This document shows, piece after piece, positions 26,290 to 34,406 of a DNA stretch of 64,000 nucleotides; within the stretch, counting starts at the first letter, position 1, and every line of letters begins with the position of its first letter. The notes under the pieces are model-generated. The model saw only the letters and a program-made list of their open reading frames with translations. It did not search any database and was not told the DNA's origin. The stretch lies in the NCBI GenBank assembly GCA_015056175.1, contig SVGT01000005.1, forward strand, positions 1-64,000, in the 5' to 3' direction. Origin of the DNA: Clostridiales bacterium. Its GTDB lineage: Bacteria; Bacillota; Clostridia; Christensenellales; Aristaeellaceae. The position numbers and the translations under genes were made by a program.

Positions 26290-26308
26290 CTGTTTTTGTC
26301 AAAAACAG
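26290..26308 (-). terminator. AT-rich perfect hairpin after proC
   Basis: CTGTTTTTGTCAAAAACAG is a 9-bp perfect inverted repeat around a single base, one base after the proC stop. It has no T-run beyond its own arms and a weak stem, so termination is possible but not certain. Confidence 0.4.
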
Positions 26309-26309
26309 A

Positions 26310-27119
26310 TCAATCGCCGGCGATGGATTTGAGGGCCAGGTTCTTTTCGTAGGCTGCGATCACCGCTTCCATCACGGCGCTGCGCATGCCGCCCTTTTCC
26401 AGCGCGCGCACGCCCTGTATGGTGCTGCCGCCGGGGGAGGTCACGTTGTCCTTCATTTTGCCCGGATGATCGCCCGTTTCCAGCATCAACTTGGCGGTGC
26501 CAAGCAGCGTCTGCGCCGCATACTCCAGCGCCTTTTGCCGGGGGAGCCCCACGGCCACGCCGCCGTCGGCCAGCGCCTCGATGAACATGGCGCAGAAGGC
26601 AGGGCCGCAGCCGCTTAATGCGCTGCCTGCGTCGATCAATTTTTCGGGCAGAGGATCCAGCATGCCGGCAGGGGCGAGGGCGGACAGGAATACTTGCTTT
26701 TGCTCAGGGGTCACCAGCCCGTTGCAATCGTACTGGATCACGCCTGCGCCCACCAGCGAGGGGGTGTTGGGCATGATGCGGATGACGGGAAATTCACTGC
26801 CTGCAAGGGATGCGATCTTGTCCATGGTGAGCCCTGCCGCCATGGTGATGAGCACCGGCTTGCGCTGTCTGAGGATGCTTTGCAGGGGCACAAGCACCTC
26901 CTGCATAAACTGGGGCTTCACGCCCAGCACCACATAATCGCAGTGTTCTGCGATGGCCGCGTTATCCACCGCCGTTGCGCCGATCTTGGCGGCAAACTGC
27001 TGAGCATGCTCCATGTGCTTTGCGGATACGTAAATATTTTTTGCGTCCATGGCCCTGGCGGCCGCCTTTGCAATGGCGCCGCCCATATTGCCCACGCCAA
27101 TAAAACCAAATAAAGCCAT
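26310..27119 (-). CDS. proC: pyrroline-5-carboxylate reductase
   Basis: 269 residues. The Rossmann start is FGFIGVGNMGGAIAKA, followed by VVLGVKPQ, RIMPNTPSLVGAG, SALSGCGPAFCAMFIEALADG and the signature NVTSPGGSTIQGVRALE. It makes L-proline from pyrroline-5-carboxylate with NAD(P)H. It has its own promoter. The AAGGAGG site is close upstream. Confidence 0.95.
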   Translation of the reverse strand: MALFGFIGVGNMGGAIAKAAARAMDAKNIYVSAKHMEHAQQFAAKIGATAVDNAAIAEHCDYVVLGVKPQFMQEVLVPLQSILRQRKPVLITMAAGLTMDKIASLAGSEFPVIRIMPNTPSLVGAGVIQYDCNGLVTPEQKQVFLSALAPAGMLDPLPEKLIDAGSALSGCGPAFCAMFIEALADGGVAVGLPRQKALEYAAQTLLGTAKLMLETGDHPGKMKDNVTSPGGSTIQGVRALEKGGMRSAVMEAVIAAYEKNLALKSIAGD

Positions 27120-27143
27120 CTATTCATCCTCCTTGATAAAAAT

Positions 27144-27172
27144 ATCATAACAGCACAGCCTGTAAAATGCAA
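27144..27172 (-). promoter_or_regulatory. sigma-A type promoter of proC
   Basis: On the minus strand: TTGCAT (27172-27167), 17-bp spacer, TATGAT (27149-27144). Confidence 0.8.
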
Positions 27173-27173
27173 C

Positions 27174-27200
27174 AAAAAAAGATGCGGTTTATACCGCATC
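27174..27200 (-). terminator. intrinsic terminator of the sugar ABC operon
   Basis: On the minus strand GATGCGGT pairs with ACCGCATC around an ATAA loop, followed by T7. The 5' arm is made of the last codons of the YesL-like gene, and its stop codon lies in the loop. Confidence 0.9.
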
Positions 27201-27956
27201 TTCTTTTTTGTTTTCGGTTTCCTCATCCGGCACAATGATCAATTCTTCAAACAGGGGCCAGAACAGTCTGGCGGCAAAGACGATCAGCAGCGTGGGGATG
27301 TAAACGGCCAGCGTCAGCACAGCGCGCTCCATGTAGCTGTAGAGGACGATCAGATACAAAACGGAGAGCAGCGCCACCAGCAGGCCCTTCCATTTGCTGA
27401 TGGGAATGAGGAAAACGGCGTTTTTGATGATCTTGCCCAGCGGCATGTCCAGCAGCGCGATCTGGGAAAAGCCAAGATGCGCAAACCAGATGACCAGCAG
27501 GGAAATGAGCATCAGCGTGGCGGTCATCATGGGGGTAGCGCTTTCTGTGGGCGCCACGTAGATCATGGTGAGCAGCGTGGGGGTGATCATCAGGGAAACC
27601 AGCAGCATGAACAGCGTGCCCTGTTTGAAGTTCAGCCGGTAGCTTTGCAGAAAGGTTCGCCCCGTGGATGCGGGATCGTCCCGGGCCACGGTATAGGCAA
27701 AATCAAACTGCGCGCTGACGGCGGGGCCTGCAAGGGAGAGCAACAGCATGGCGCCCACGAAAAAGATGAGCACACCCGTGATCATGTACGCGGTAAACAG
27801 GAACAGGAAGGGGAGCAGCGTGACAAGCAGCTTCAGGTTATCCAGAAACATGCGGGTCCACAAGCCGCTTAAGGGATCGTGGCGGGCCACCTGCTCTTCC
27901 TTGTTCTCGTTTCTTGCGTCCAGATCGTTTTCAAATTGCTTCTTGTACCAGCCCAT
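27189..27956 (-). CDS. YesL-like (DUF624) membrane protein
   Basis: 255 residues with about five to six membrane segments (roughly 37-60, 63-85, 110-135, 145-165, 185-235) and a charged C-terminal tail. YesL-type proteins are small membrane proteins found beside carbohydrate ABC transporters in Bacillota; their role is unknown. It begins 3 bases after the second permease gene, so it is the fourth gene of the transporter operon. Confidence 0.7.
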   Translation of the reverse strand: MGWYKKQFENDLDARNENKEEQVARHDPLSGLWTRMFLDNLKLLVTLLPFLFLFTAYMITGVLIFFVGAMLLLSLAGPAVSAQFDFAYTVARDDPASTGRTFLQSYRLNFKQGTLFMLLVSLMITPTLLTMIYVAPTESATPMMTATLMLISLLVIWFAHLGFSQIALLDMPLGKIIKNAVFLIPISKWKGLLVALLSVLYLIVLYSYMERAVLTLAVYIPTLLIVFAARLFWPLFEELIIVPDEETENKKEDAV

Positions 27957-27959
27957 AGC

Positions 27960-28823
27960 TTACTTCAGACCGGAGGTGGTGGAAATACCGTTGAGGAAGT
28001 ATTTCTGCGCAAAGAAGAACAGCACGATCAGGGGCGCGGTACTGACGGTGGACGCAGCCATCATTTCGGTCCACTGGTTGGCCTGCGGATCGCCGAACTG
28101 TGCCATGCCGTAGGAAAGGGTGAACTTGGCGGAATCCTTCAGGTACAGCATGGGGCCGGTGTAGTCGTTCCAGTGCGCCATGAAAACCAGCACGGCGATG
28201 GTCACGCACACGGTCTTGCACATGGGGTACACGATGGTGTACAGAATGCGGAATTCGCTGGCGCCGTCGATACGGGCGGCTTCCATGACCGAGTCAGGCA
28301 GCGATTTCATGTACTGACGCATCAGGTAAATGTAGTACGCGCTGCCAAAGAAGGTGGGCAGCAGCAGCGGCACGTAGGAGTTGGTGAAGCCCAGGTTGGC
28401 CCAGATGGAGTAGACGGGGATCATGGTCACGGTCCACGGAATCATCATGGTGAACAGGATGATGGTGAAGATCACGTTGCCGCCCTTCCACGGAATCTTG
28501 GTCAGGGAGTAGGCCACCATGGGGCAGGAGAAGAGCACGCCCACGATAGGCACGAAGCAGTAGAACAGGGTGTTCCACACGTACTTGCCAAAGTCAACCT
28601 TCCACATGACCTCGTCATAGGCGTCCCAGATGATGGGGTTGGGGAACCACACGGTGGGGCGCTGGAAGGCCTGGTTGACGCTCATCAGAGCGGTACGGAA
28701 CATCCAGTACAGGGGCATGATGAAGATGAAGCTGAAGAAAATCAGTTCCAGCACGCCGAACCAGTAAGAGGCCTTCTGCTTCACGATGGAAGCAGTTACG
28801 TTCATTTCGCCTTTTTTACTCAT
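27960..28823 (-). CDS. carbohydrate ABC transporter permease (MalG-type)
   Basis: 287 residues, six membrane segments. The EAA loop that docks on the ATPase is at about residues 185-205 (PDSVMEAARIDGASEFRIL). The MalG-type end is QKYFLNGIS-TTSGLK. No ATPase gene is in the operon, so a shared MsmK-type ATPase encoded elsewhere would energise it. GGAGG lies before ATG 28823, 15 bases after the first permease gene. Confidence 0.9.
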   Translation of the reverse strand: MSKKGEMNVTASIVKQKASYWFGVLELIFFSFIFIMPLYWMFRTALMSVNQAFQRPTVWFPNPIIWDAYDEVMWKVDFGKYVWNTLFYCFVPIVGVLFSCPMVAYSLTKIPWKGGNVIFTIILFTMMIPWTVTMIPVYSIWANLGFTNSYVPLLLPTFFGSAYYIYLMRQYMKSLPDSVMEAARIDGASEFRILYTIVYPMCKTVCVTIAVLVFMAHWNDYTGPMLYLKDSAKFTLSYGMAQFGDPQANQWTEMMAASTVSTAPLIVLFFFAQKYFLNGISTTSGLK

Positions 28824-28838
28824 AATCGTATTGCCTCC

Positions 28839-29804
28839 TTATTCCACAGAGTAGGTGATCTTCTTTTCGGAGAAGTACATGATCAGGTAGGAAACGATCA
28901 TCACCACGATGGCCAGCAGCACGGCCATGGCGCAGGCGTAGCCCATTTCCATCTGCTTGAACGCCTTGCGGTACAAATGCAGGCAGTAGAACAGCATGGA
29001 GTTGCGGGGGCCGCCGCCGGCAGCGGCGTTGGAGCCGTAGTCGGTGATGGAGGAGAAGATCTGCGCCTGCACAAAGTACTGGAAGGAGCCGATCATGGCC
29101 ATCAGACCGTTAAACTGGATGGTGGGGGCGATGTAGGGGATGGTGATGTGCCAGAACTTCTGGGTGTTGTTGGCGCCGTCCAGCGCGGCCGCCTCATAGA
29201 AGGTTTCCGGCACAGACCTGAGTGCGGCCAGGTAGATGATCATGGCGCCGCCGCACCGCCAGGTATCCATGATGATCAGGGCCGGCTTGGTCCATTTGGG
29301 GTCTGTCAGCCAGCCGGGAGCCTTCAGGCCGATGCTGGAAAGGGCGATATTCAGAATACCGTTCTTGCCGTTGAGCACCCACAGGAACAGCAGGGCGCAG
29401 GCCGCGGCGGGCACCAGCGTGGGCAGGTAGAAAATGGTACGGAAGATGGGCATGCCCTTGACGCCCTTTTTGTTGAGCAGGGTAGCCAGGAACAGTGCCA
29501 CGATCTGGCCGATAGGCACGCCCACCAGCGCGATATAAATGGTGTTGTTCACGGCGCGGCCGGTGTAGCGGTCATCAAAAATGTCGATGTAGTTTTCCCA
29601 GCCGATCCAGTTGGTATCGCCGAACATGTCATAGTCCGTGAAGCTGTAGTAGAAGGCCATGATGATGGGGAAAATGGTGAAGCCGATGAAACCGATGATC
29701 CAGGGAGAGGCAAAAATCAGACCCTGGCGGGTAAAGCGGCGTTCCTGAGCGGAGCTCTTTTTCCGCATCTTTTTGGCGTCCAAGGGCAAGCTTGACGAAG
29801 TCAC
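28839..29804 (-). CDS. carbohydrate ABC transporter permease (MalF/UgpA-type)
   Basis: 321 residues. A cytoplasmic basic N-terminus (SAQERRFTRQ) is followed by six membrane segments starting GLIFASPWIIGFIGFTIFP. The EAA loop is at about residues 208-228 (PETFYEAAALDGANNTQKF). It pairs with the MalG-type permease downstream. Separated from the upstream binding-protein gene by a strong hairpin. Confidence 0.9.
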   Translation of the reverse strand: MTSSSLPLDAKKMRKKSSAQERRFTRQGLIFASPWIIGFIGFTIFPIIMAFYYSFTDYDMFGDTNWIGWENYIDIFDDRYTGRAVNNTIYIALVGVPIGQIVALFLATLLNKKGVKGMPIFRTIFYLPTLVPAAACALLFLWVLNGKNGILNIALSSIGLKAPGWLTDPKWTKPALIIMDTWRCGGAMIIYLAALRSVPETFYEAAALDGANNTQKFWHITIPYIAPTIQFNGLMAMIGSFQYFVQAQIFSSITDYGSNAAAGGGPRNSMLFYCLHLYRKAFKQMEMGYACAMAVLLAIVVMIVSYLIMYFSEKKITYSVE

Positions 29805-29841
29805 AACACATTCCTCCTTTTTGGCAGATTTTGCTTGATGT

Positions 29842-29871
29842 AAAAGGGGCTGCGGCCGCAGCCACAGCCCC
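29842..29871 (-). terminator. intercistronic GC-rich hairpin, partial terminator or RNA-stabilising element
   Basis: On the minus strand GGGGCTG pairs with CAGCCCC, enclosing the palindrome GCTGCGGCCGCAGC, and is followed by TTTTAC. It sits between the binding-protein and permease genes, where such hairpins keep the binding protein more abundant than the membrane subunits. Confidence 0.7.
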
Positions 29872-29896
29872 TAGGGGATTCAGTTGTCAGGGAAAA

Positions 29897-31180
29897 TTAC
29901 TTTTCGGAATCTTCCTTGGCCTTTTCAGCGTCTTCCTGGATCAGCTCGATGGCTTCTTCCAGATCGATGTAGCCGCGCAGATATTCATCAGCATAGGTGC
30001 CGACGGCGCTCAGGTAACCATCGATGTAAGCGCTGTTGGTGAAGTTCACAACGTTGCCTTCGGCCAGAGCGCCGGCAGCGTACTTCACGGTTTCAGAGAT
30101 CACTTCGGATTCCTGGATGACCTTCAGAGCAGACTTACGGGGCACCAGCTGGCCGCGGTTTTCAAGGCCCATGCACAGGTCGGCCATGGCGGCTTCGCCG
30201 TTCAGGTAAGCCAGAACCTTCCAGGCTTCGTCAGGATGCTTGGTGTTGGCGTTGATCTGCATGGTGGCGCAGGTCAGCATGCCCTGGGGCAGGTCGGCCA
30301 GAGCGTAGTCCACGCCGTAGACCTTACCGGCTTCGTCGCCGGCCTTGAACATGTCAGCCAGAGACCAGCTGAACAGGAAGCGCATGGCAGCGCCGCCGGT
30401 GAAGATGGGGTCATTGATGGTGACGAACTGGTTGGAATAGGTGGTGGACCATTCGGAAGCAGCTTCGAAGCCGCCGATCATGTCGATCAGGTCCTTCTGG
30501 AACTTCAGAGCCACGCGGGATTCGGGAGAATCGAAGGTCACGTTGCCTTCAGCGTCAGACCACTGCACGCCGGCAGCAGCATAGAACAGCACGTCATCAC
30601 GCCAGGGAGAGATGGGGTTGAGGCCCATCACTTCGTCAGTGTGGCAAGCCTTGGCAGCTTCCAGAATGCCTTCCATGGTGGTGGGGAATTCTTCGTAGCC
30701 GGCAGCCTTCAGGATGGCGGGGTTGTACAGCATGTAAGCAGAGTTACAGGAACGGGGCACAGCGTAGATCTCGCCTTCCAGACCCACAACGCCGCAGGTC
30801 AGCCAGGCATTGGGGAAGAAGTCGGCCACGTTGAATTCGGCGTCGTTCTTGATGTACTCGGACAGTTCGAGCACGCCGCCCTTCTGGCCGACGGGCACGG
30901 CATACTGCCACAGCAGGTCGACGATGTCGGGGCCGCCTTCGTTGGCCATGGCGGTGATCATGCCGTCATGAGACTGGGCCAGAACGAAGTCGATCTTGAT
31001 GTCTTCGTGTTCGGCGTTCCACTTTTCGGCCAGAGCCACAAAGCGGGAACCGACAGCGGTGGGATCCTGGGATTCAGCTTCGCGGGACCACACGGTGATG
31101 GTGATGGGTTCTTCGGCCAGAGCGGGCACCATGGTGGCGACCATGATCAGGCACAGAACCAGAGCGAGCAGCTTTTTCAT
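29897..31180 (-). CDS. extracellular sugar-binding protein of an ABC transporter
   Basis: 427 residues. A signal peptide (KK, hydrophobic core LLALVLCLIMVATM) ends VPALA before EEPITITVWS, the usual first strand of family 1 solute-binding proteins. There is no Cys at +1, so it is cut by signal peptidase I rather than lipidated. GPDIVDLLWQYAVPVGQKGG and GGAAMRFLFSW fit the ligand-binding lobes. The sugar is not readable from sequence. First gene of the operon; GAAGGAGG site. Confidence 0.9.
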   Translation of the reverse strand: MKKLLALVLCLIMVATMVPALAEEPITITVWSREAESQDPTAVGSRFVALAEKWNAEHEDIKIDFVLAQSHDGMITAMANEGGPDIVDLLWQYAVPVGQKGGVLELSEYIKNDAEFNVADFFPNAWLTCGVVGLEGEIYAVPRSCNSAYMLYNPAILKAAGYEEFPTTMEGILEAAKACHTDEVMGLNPISPWRDDVLFYAAAGVQWSDAEGNVTFDSPESRVALKFQKDLIDMIGGFEAASEWSTTYSNQFVTINDPIFTGGAAMRFLFSWSLADMFKAGDEAGKVYGVDYALADLPQGMLTCATMQINANTKHPDEAWKVLAYLNGEAAMADLCMGLENRGQLVPRKSALKVIQESEVISETVKYAAGALAEGNVVNFTNSAYIDGYLSAVGTYADEYLRGYIDLEEAIELIQEDAEKAKEDSEK

Positions 31181-31222
31181 GGGTAATCGTCCTCCTTCAG
31201 ATATGTGGGTTTAACTGGTTTA

Positions 31223-31251
31223 ATTTTAGCATATTTCCACATGCCCGTCAA
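31223..31251 (-). promoter_or_regulatory. extended -10 promoter of the sugar ABC operon
   Basis: On the minus strand: TTGACG (31251-31246), 17-bp spacer ending TGC, TAAAAT (31228-31223). Confidence 0.85.
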
Positions 31252-31281
31252 TGTGCTATCCTGCGAATTCTTTGTACTATA

Positions 31282-31310
31282 TGTGACAAATGCTTCCGAG
31301 TTTGTGACAA
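31282..31310. promoter_or_regulatory. two TGTGACAA direct repeats, candidate activator sites
   Basis: TGTGACAA occurs at 31282-31289 and 31303-31310, 21 bp apart (two helical turns), upstream of the -35 of the sugar ABC operon. This geometry suits an AraC-type activator. A third copy lies at 32102-32109. Confidence 0.45.
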
Positions 31311-31369
31311 TATGGTACAAAAATCTACATGTTGTGGTGTCAAATTTTGATGCACACAAGGAATAAAAA

Positions 31370-32020
31370 TTACAAATGATGGCTGAGGAACCAGTCCAGC
31401 AGCGTGCGTCCCTTGTAGGCATGTACCCAGGCGTCGTGTCCCACGCCGTGCAGAAGGGTCAGCTTTGCGTTTCCGCCCTCAGCGATCACTTTGCTGACCA
31501 TCCGCACGCTTTCGTCCACAGGTACAATATCATCCTGATCGCCGTGGAAAGCCCATACGGGGGTGTTTTTCAGCATAAAGCCAAACCAGCATACGCCCGT
31601 GCCGCACACCGGGGCCACTGCGGCAAAGCGCTCGGGGCTGCCAAGGCTCCACAGCCAGCAGCCCGTGCCGCCCATGGACAGGCCGGTCAGGTAAATGCGG
31701 CTTGTATCGACGGCATTTTCTTCTATTATACAGTCCAGGAATTTGTTCAGCGATTCCATGTAGCTGCCCCAGTAATGCTCCTTGGCGATCTGCGGCGCCG
31801 CCATGATGCAGGGAAAATCCTCCCCGTCCCGGGCTCTGCCAAACCAGAAGTAGTGGAAAAGCTGATCAAGATCGCTTCCGTCCTCCGGGCCGCACTCGCC
31901 GTAGCCGTGGAGGAAAATGATCAGCGGGTATTTTTGTGCAGGATTGTAGTCCCGGGGCAGATACTTCAGGTAGTGAAAATCCTTGCCGGTTGGGTTGGCA
32001 AAAAACAGCTTTTCAACCAT
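31370..32020 (-). CDS. alpha/beta-hydrolase, predicted esterase/peptidase (PHB-depolymerase-like)
   Basis: 216 residues, no signal peptide. The nucleophile elbow is GLSMGGTGCW near residue 100. The oxyanion strand is LIIFLHGYGE, the catalytic Asp is in FHGDQDDIVPV, and the His is in GVGHDAWVHAY. Two tandem paralogues are encoded at 51279-52635. The likely role is removal of ester groups from carbohydrate side chains, as inferred from its neighbours. ATG 32020 follows AAAGGGAG. Confidence 0.82.
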   Translation of the reverse strand: MVEKLFFANPTGKDFHYLKYLPRDYNPAQKYPLIIFLHGYGECGPEDGSDLDQLFHYFWFGRARDGEDFPCIMAAPQIAKEHYWGSYMESLNKFLDCIIEENAVDTSRIYLTGLSMGGTGCWLWSLGSPERFAAVAPVCGTGVCWFGFMLKNTPVWAFHGDQDDIVPVDESVRMVSKVIAEGGNAKLTLLHGVGHDAWVHAYKGRTLLDWFLSHHL

Positions 32021-32050
32021 ACGGACGCTCCCTTTGCGTTTTTTTGTTTC

Positions 32051-32102
32051 ATTATATCCTTTTTTGTGCCGGATTGCAACGCGGCATTTCCTGTGGTACA
32101 AT
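32051..32102. promoter_or_regulatory. divergent promoters sharing one palindromic -35 hexamer
   Basis: The self-complementary TTGCAA at 32074-32079 serves both strands. Plus: 17-bp spacer to TACAAT (32097-32102) for the DUF6259 gene. Minus: 17-bp spacer to TATAAT (32056-32051) for the esterase gene. Confidence 0.75.
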
Positions 32103-32139
32103 GTGACAAAAAGCGACATACGGCAAGGTGGGATAAAGG

Positions 32140-34305
32140 ATGTATCAATCCAGACTCCATGTAACAAACGGACTTGTTTCTCTGGCGCTGGACGCACTCA
32201 GCGGCGAGGTGCTGGAATATATCGATGAAAAGGCCTGGGACAACGTGTGCAAAAACCACGTGCGGGAGTGTTCCACGCCCCTGGAGGGCGTCATTTTTAT
32301 GCATGACGGGGAAAAGCGTTTTTACCCGCCCCGGTACATGCACGTGCGCCGGGACGAAAGCATGCGCCCGCAGATCTCGGTGACGGAGGGCAGGGCGGAG
32401 ATATGGTACCCCTACCTGATGACGGACGATGGGAAGATCGACGTATCGGCCCGGGTGGAGATCGTTTTGCCCCAGGGCGACGTGCGCACGCTGTGGCGGC
32501 TGGAACTGGACAACCGCACCGATTGCGAGGTGCAGAAGGTATATTTCCCTGCGCTCACCGGCATGTGGCTTGGAGAAACCTGGGAGGACGATGTGCTGCT
32601 GCTGCCCCGCTTTGCCGGGTGGGAAGTGAAAAACCCAAGCAAAAAGCTGGCTTCCGCGCCGCCCGTCATCCAGTGGAAGTGGCAGGAATACCTGTATGAG
32701 TATAACCTTGGCGAAATGAACGGCGCAAAGGACGCCCGCGGCGCCTATGCGGTGGAGCTTCCCTATTCCGGCCCCGCCTCCATGCTGTGGATGGAGCTTT
32801 ATGATCCTGCAGAAAACCGCGGATTGTACATGACCTGCCGCAACGCCGCTTTGCGCATGAAGGCGCTGCGGGCGGACGCCATGGGCGAAACGCGGCCGGG
32901 CGTGGGCATGAGCATGGTGCACAAGCCCTGCCTGGGAAAGGGCGTCTGGCAGAGCGAGGAATGCGTGACCGCCCTGCATGAGGGCGACTGGCACTGGGGC
33001 GCTGATGAATACCGCAACTGGTTTGCTTCTCTGGAGCGTCCTGCGCAGAGCAAGCATATCCCCGACTGGTTCAAACAAAGCCCCGGGCTCATGGCGCATT
33101 ACGATTTTCAGTATCAGCTGGGCGGCGTCGTCCATCATTTCCGGGATATCCCCATGCTGATGCGGCAGGCCATGGATATGGGCTTCAACCATCTGCTCCT
33201 TTCCGGCTGGCATGAGGACGGCTTTGACTTTGGCTTTCCCCATTACACCCCCAACCATCGGCTTGGCACGGAGGAGGAGCTGATCCGCGCCGTGCGGGAA
33301 GCAAAGGACATGGGCGGTCACATCGCCTTTTATGTGAACGCCAGGCTTTGCAACACATTGTTTGAGGATCAAAAGGAGCGGGTGGGAAAAAGCGCCATCC
33401 GCAACCGGGACGGCTCTGTGCGCACCGAACGCTACGGCTCCGGCGAAGCGCCCTTTGCCCTTTTGTGCATCAACGATACGGACTGGCAGGAGCATCTGGC
33501 ACAGACCGTTAAATACCTTACCCACACAATCGGCGCCGACGGCATGTACCTGGATCAGTTGGCCATGGCGGAAAGCACCTACTGCTACCATCCCGGTCAC
33601 AGCGCCCATGCAGGCGATCCGGCTGCCTGGAATCAGGGGTACGACCGGTTGCTCACCCGCATGCGCAGGGATTATGGAGAGGATGGCATGGGATTGATCT
33701 TTGAAGGCTGCAACGACGCCTTCGGCCCCTATGCATCGGGGCAGCTGATCACTACGCTTGGCGGCCCCTTTGTGGGCAGAAAGCCGGAAATGTATCGCTA
33801 TACTTTCCCCGGGCAGATCCTGTGCGATATGATGAACCCCCGCCGTCACAGCGCCATGCGCCCCGAGCATGTGGCCCGCCATGCCACCGAGTGGCTGTAC
33901 CGCGCCTTTGTCAACGGCATGTATCTTTGGTGCTACGATCTGGAGTGGGACAACACCTTCCGCCGGGATCCGGAGCAGTACGAAAGGCTTCAAAAGGTGG
34001 TGACGCTTCGCAAAAAGTGGCTGCGGGAGTACGGCCAGGGCAGGTTTGAGGATGAAGCGGGCATCGTGGATCAGCCCGCTGACGTCCTGGCGCGCGTCTA
34101 TGCGCAGGAGGAGGGGCTTTTGCTGGCCGTCGCCTGCGAAAGGGGACTGCGTGGCGCCCTTTCCCTTCGCTGGACGGAAAGCGCACCCAATGCCGTCGCC
34201 TTCACGCTGGAGGGAGAGGAGATTGCCCTTTCTGCGTCCCTTCAGGACGGCGTGCTGACCCTTTCCCTGCCCGATACGGAGCTTGCCGTGATCATCCTCC
34301 GATAA
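32140..34305 (+). CDS. DUF6259-domain protein, putative TIM-barrel glycosidase
   Basis: 721 residues, no signal peptide. The first 290 residues look like a beta-sandwich domain (SGEVLEYIDEKAW, YPPRYMHVRRDES). Residues 300-600 look like a glycosidase barrel: FNHLLLSGWHEDGFDF, HIAFYVNARL, IGADGMYLDQLAMAES (candidate nucleophile Asp at a strand end) and GMGLIFEGCNDAFGP (candidate acid Glu). A C-terminal beta domain completes it. DUF6259 proteins are uncharacterised as far as I know. It is monocistronic, with its own promoter and terminator. Confidence 0.65.
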   Translation: MYQSRLHVTNGLVSLALDALSGEVLEYIDEKAWDNVCKNHVRECSTPLEGVIFMHDGEKRFYPPRYMHVRRDESMRPQISVTEGRAEIWYPYLMTDDGKIDVSARVEIVLPQGDVRTLWRLELDNRTDCEVQKVYFPALTGMWLGETWEDDVLLLPRFAGWEVKNPSKKLASAPPVIQWKWQEYLYEYNLGEMNGAKDARGAYAVELPYSGPASMLWMELYDPAENRGLYMTCRNAALRMKALRADAMGETRPGVGMSMVHKPCLGKGVWQSEECVTALHEGDWHWGADEYRNWFASLERPAQSKHIPDWFKQSPGLMAHYDFQYQLGGVVHHFRDIPMLMRQAMDMGFNHLLLSGWHEDGFDFGFPHYTPNHRLGTEEELIRAVREAKDMGGHIAFYVNARLCNTLFEDQKERVGKSAIRNRDGSVRTERYGSGEAPFALLCINDTDWQEHLAQTVKYLTHTIGADGMYLDQLAMAESTYCYHPGHSAHAGDPAAWNQGYDRLLTRMRRDYGEDGMGLIFEGCNDAFGPYASGQLITTLGGPFVGRKPEMYRYTFPGQILCDMMNPRRHSAMRPEHVARHATEWLYRAFVNGMYLWCYDLEWDNTFRRDPEQYERLQKVVTLRKKWLREYGQGRFEDEAGIVDQPADVLARVYAQEEGLLLAVACERGLRGALSLRWTESAPNAVAFTLEGEEIALSASLQDGVLTLSLPDTELAVIILR

Positions 34306-34312
34306 ATACAAT

Positions 34313-34340
34313 AAAAACGCCTCCTTCGGGGGGCGTTTTT
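34313..34340 (+). terminator. intrinsic terminator
   Basis: AAAACGCC pairs with GGGCGTTTT around TCCTTCGGGG, with a T-run, just after the DUF6259 gene. Confidence 0.9.
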
Positions 34341-34356
34341 GTATGGGAAAAGATGC

Positions 34357-34390
34357 AAAAAGCCCGCTCCCGCTCAGGGCGGAAACGGGC
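34357..34390 (-). terminator. probable intrinsic terminator of the isomerase/Gfo operon
   Basis: On the minus strand GCCCG pairs with CGGGC at the ends of a GC-rich hairpin, followed by TTTTT. Confidence 0.65.
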
Positions 34391-34406
34391 AGGGTGAAGA
34401 AGATCC

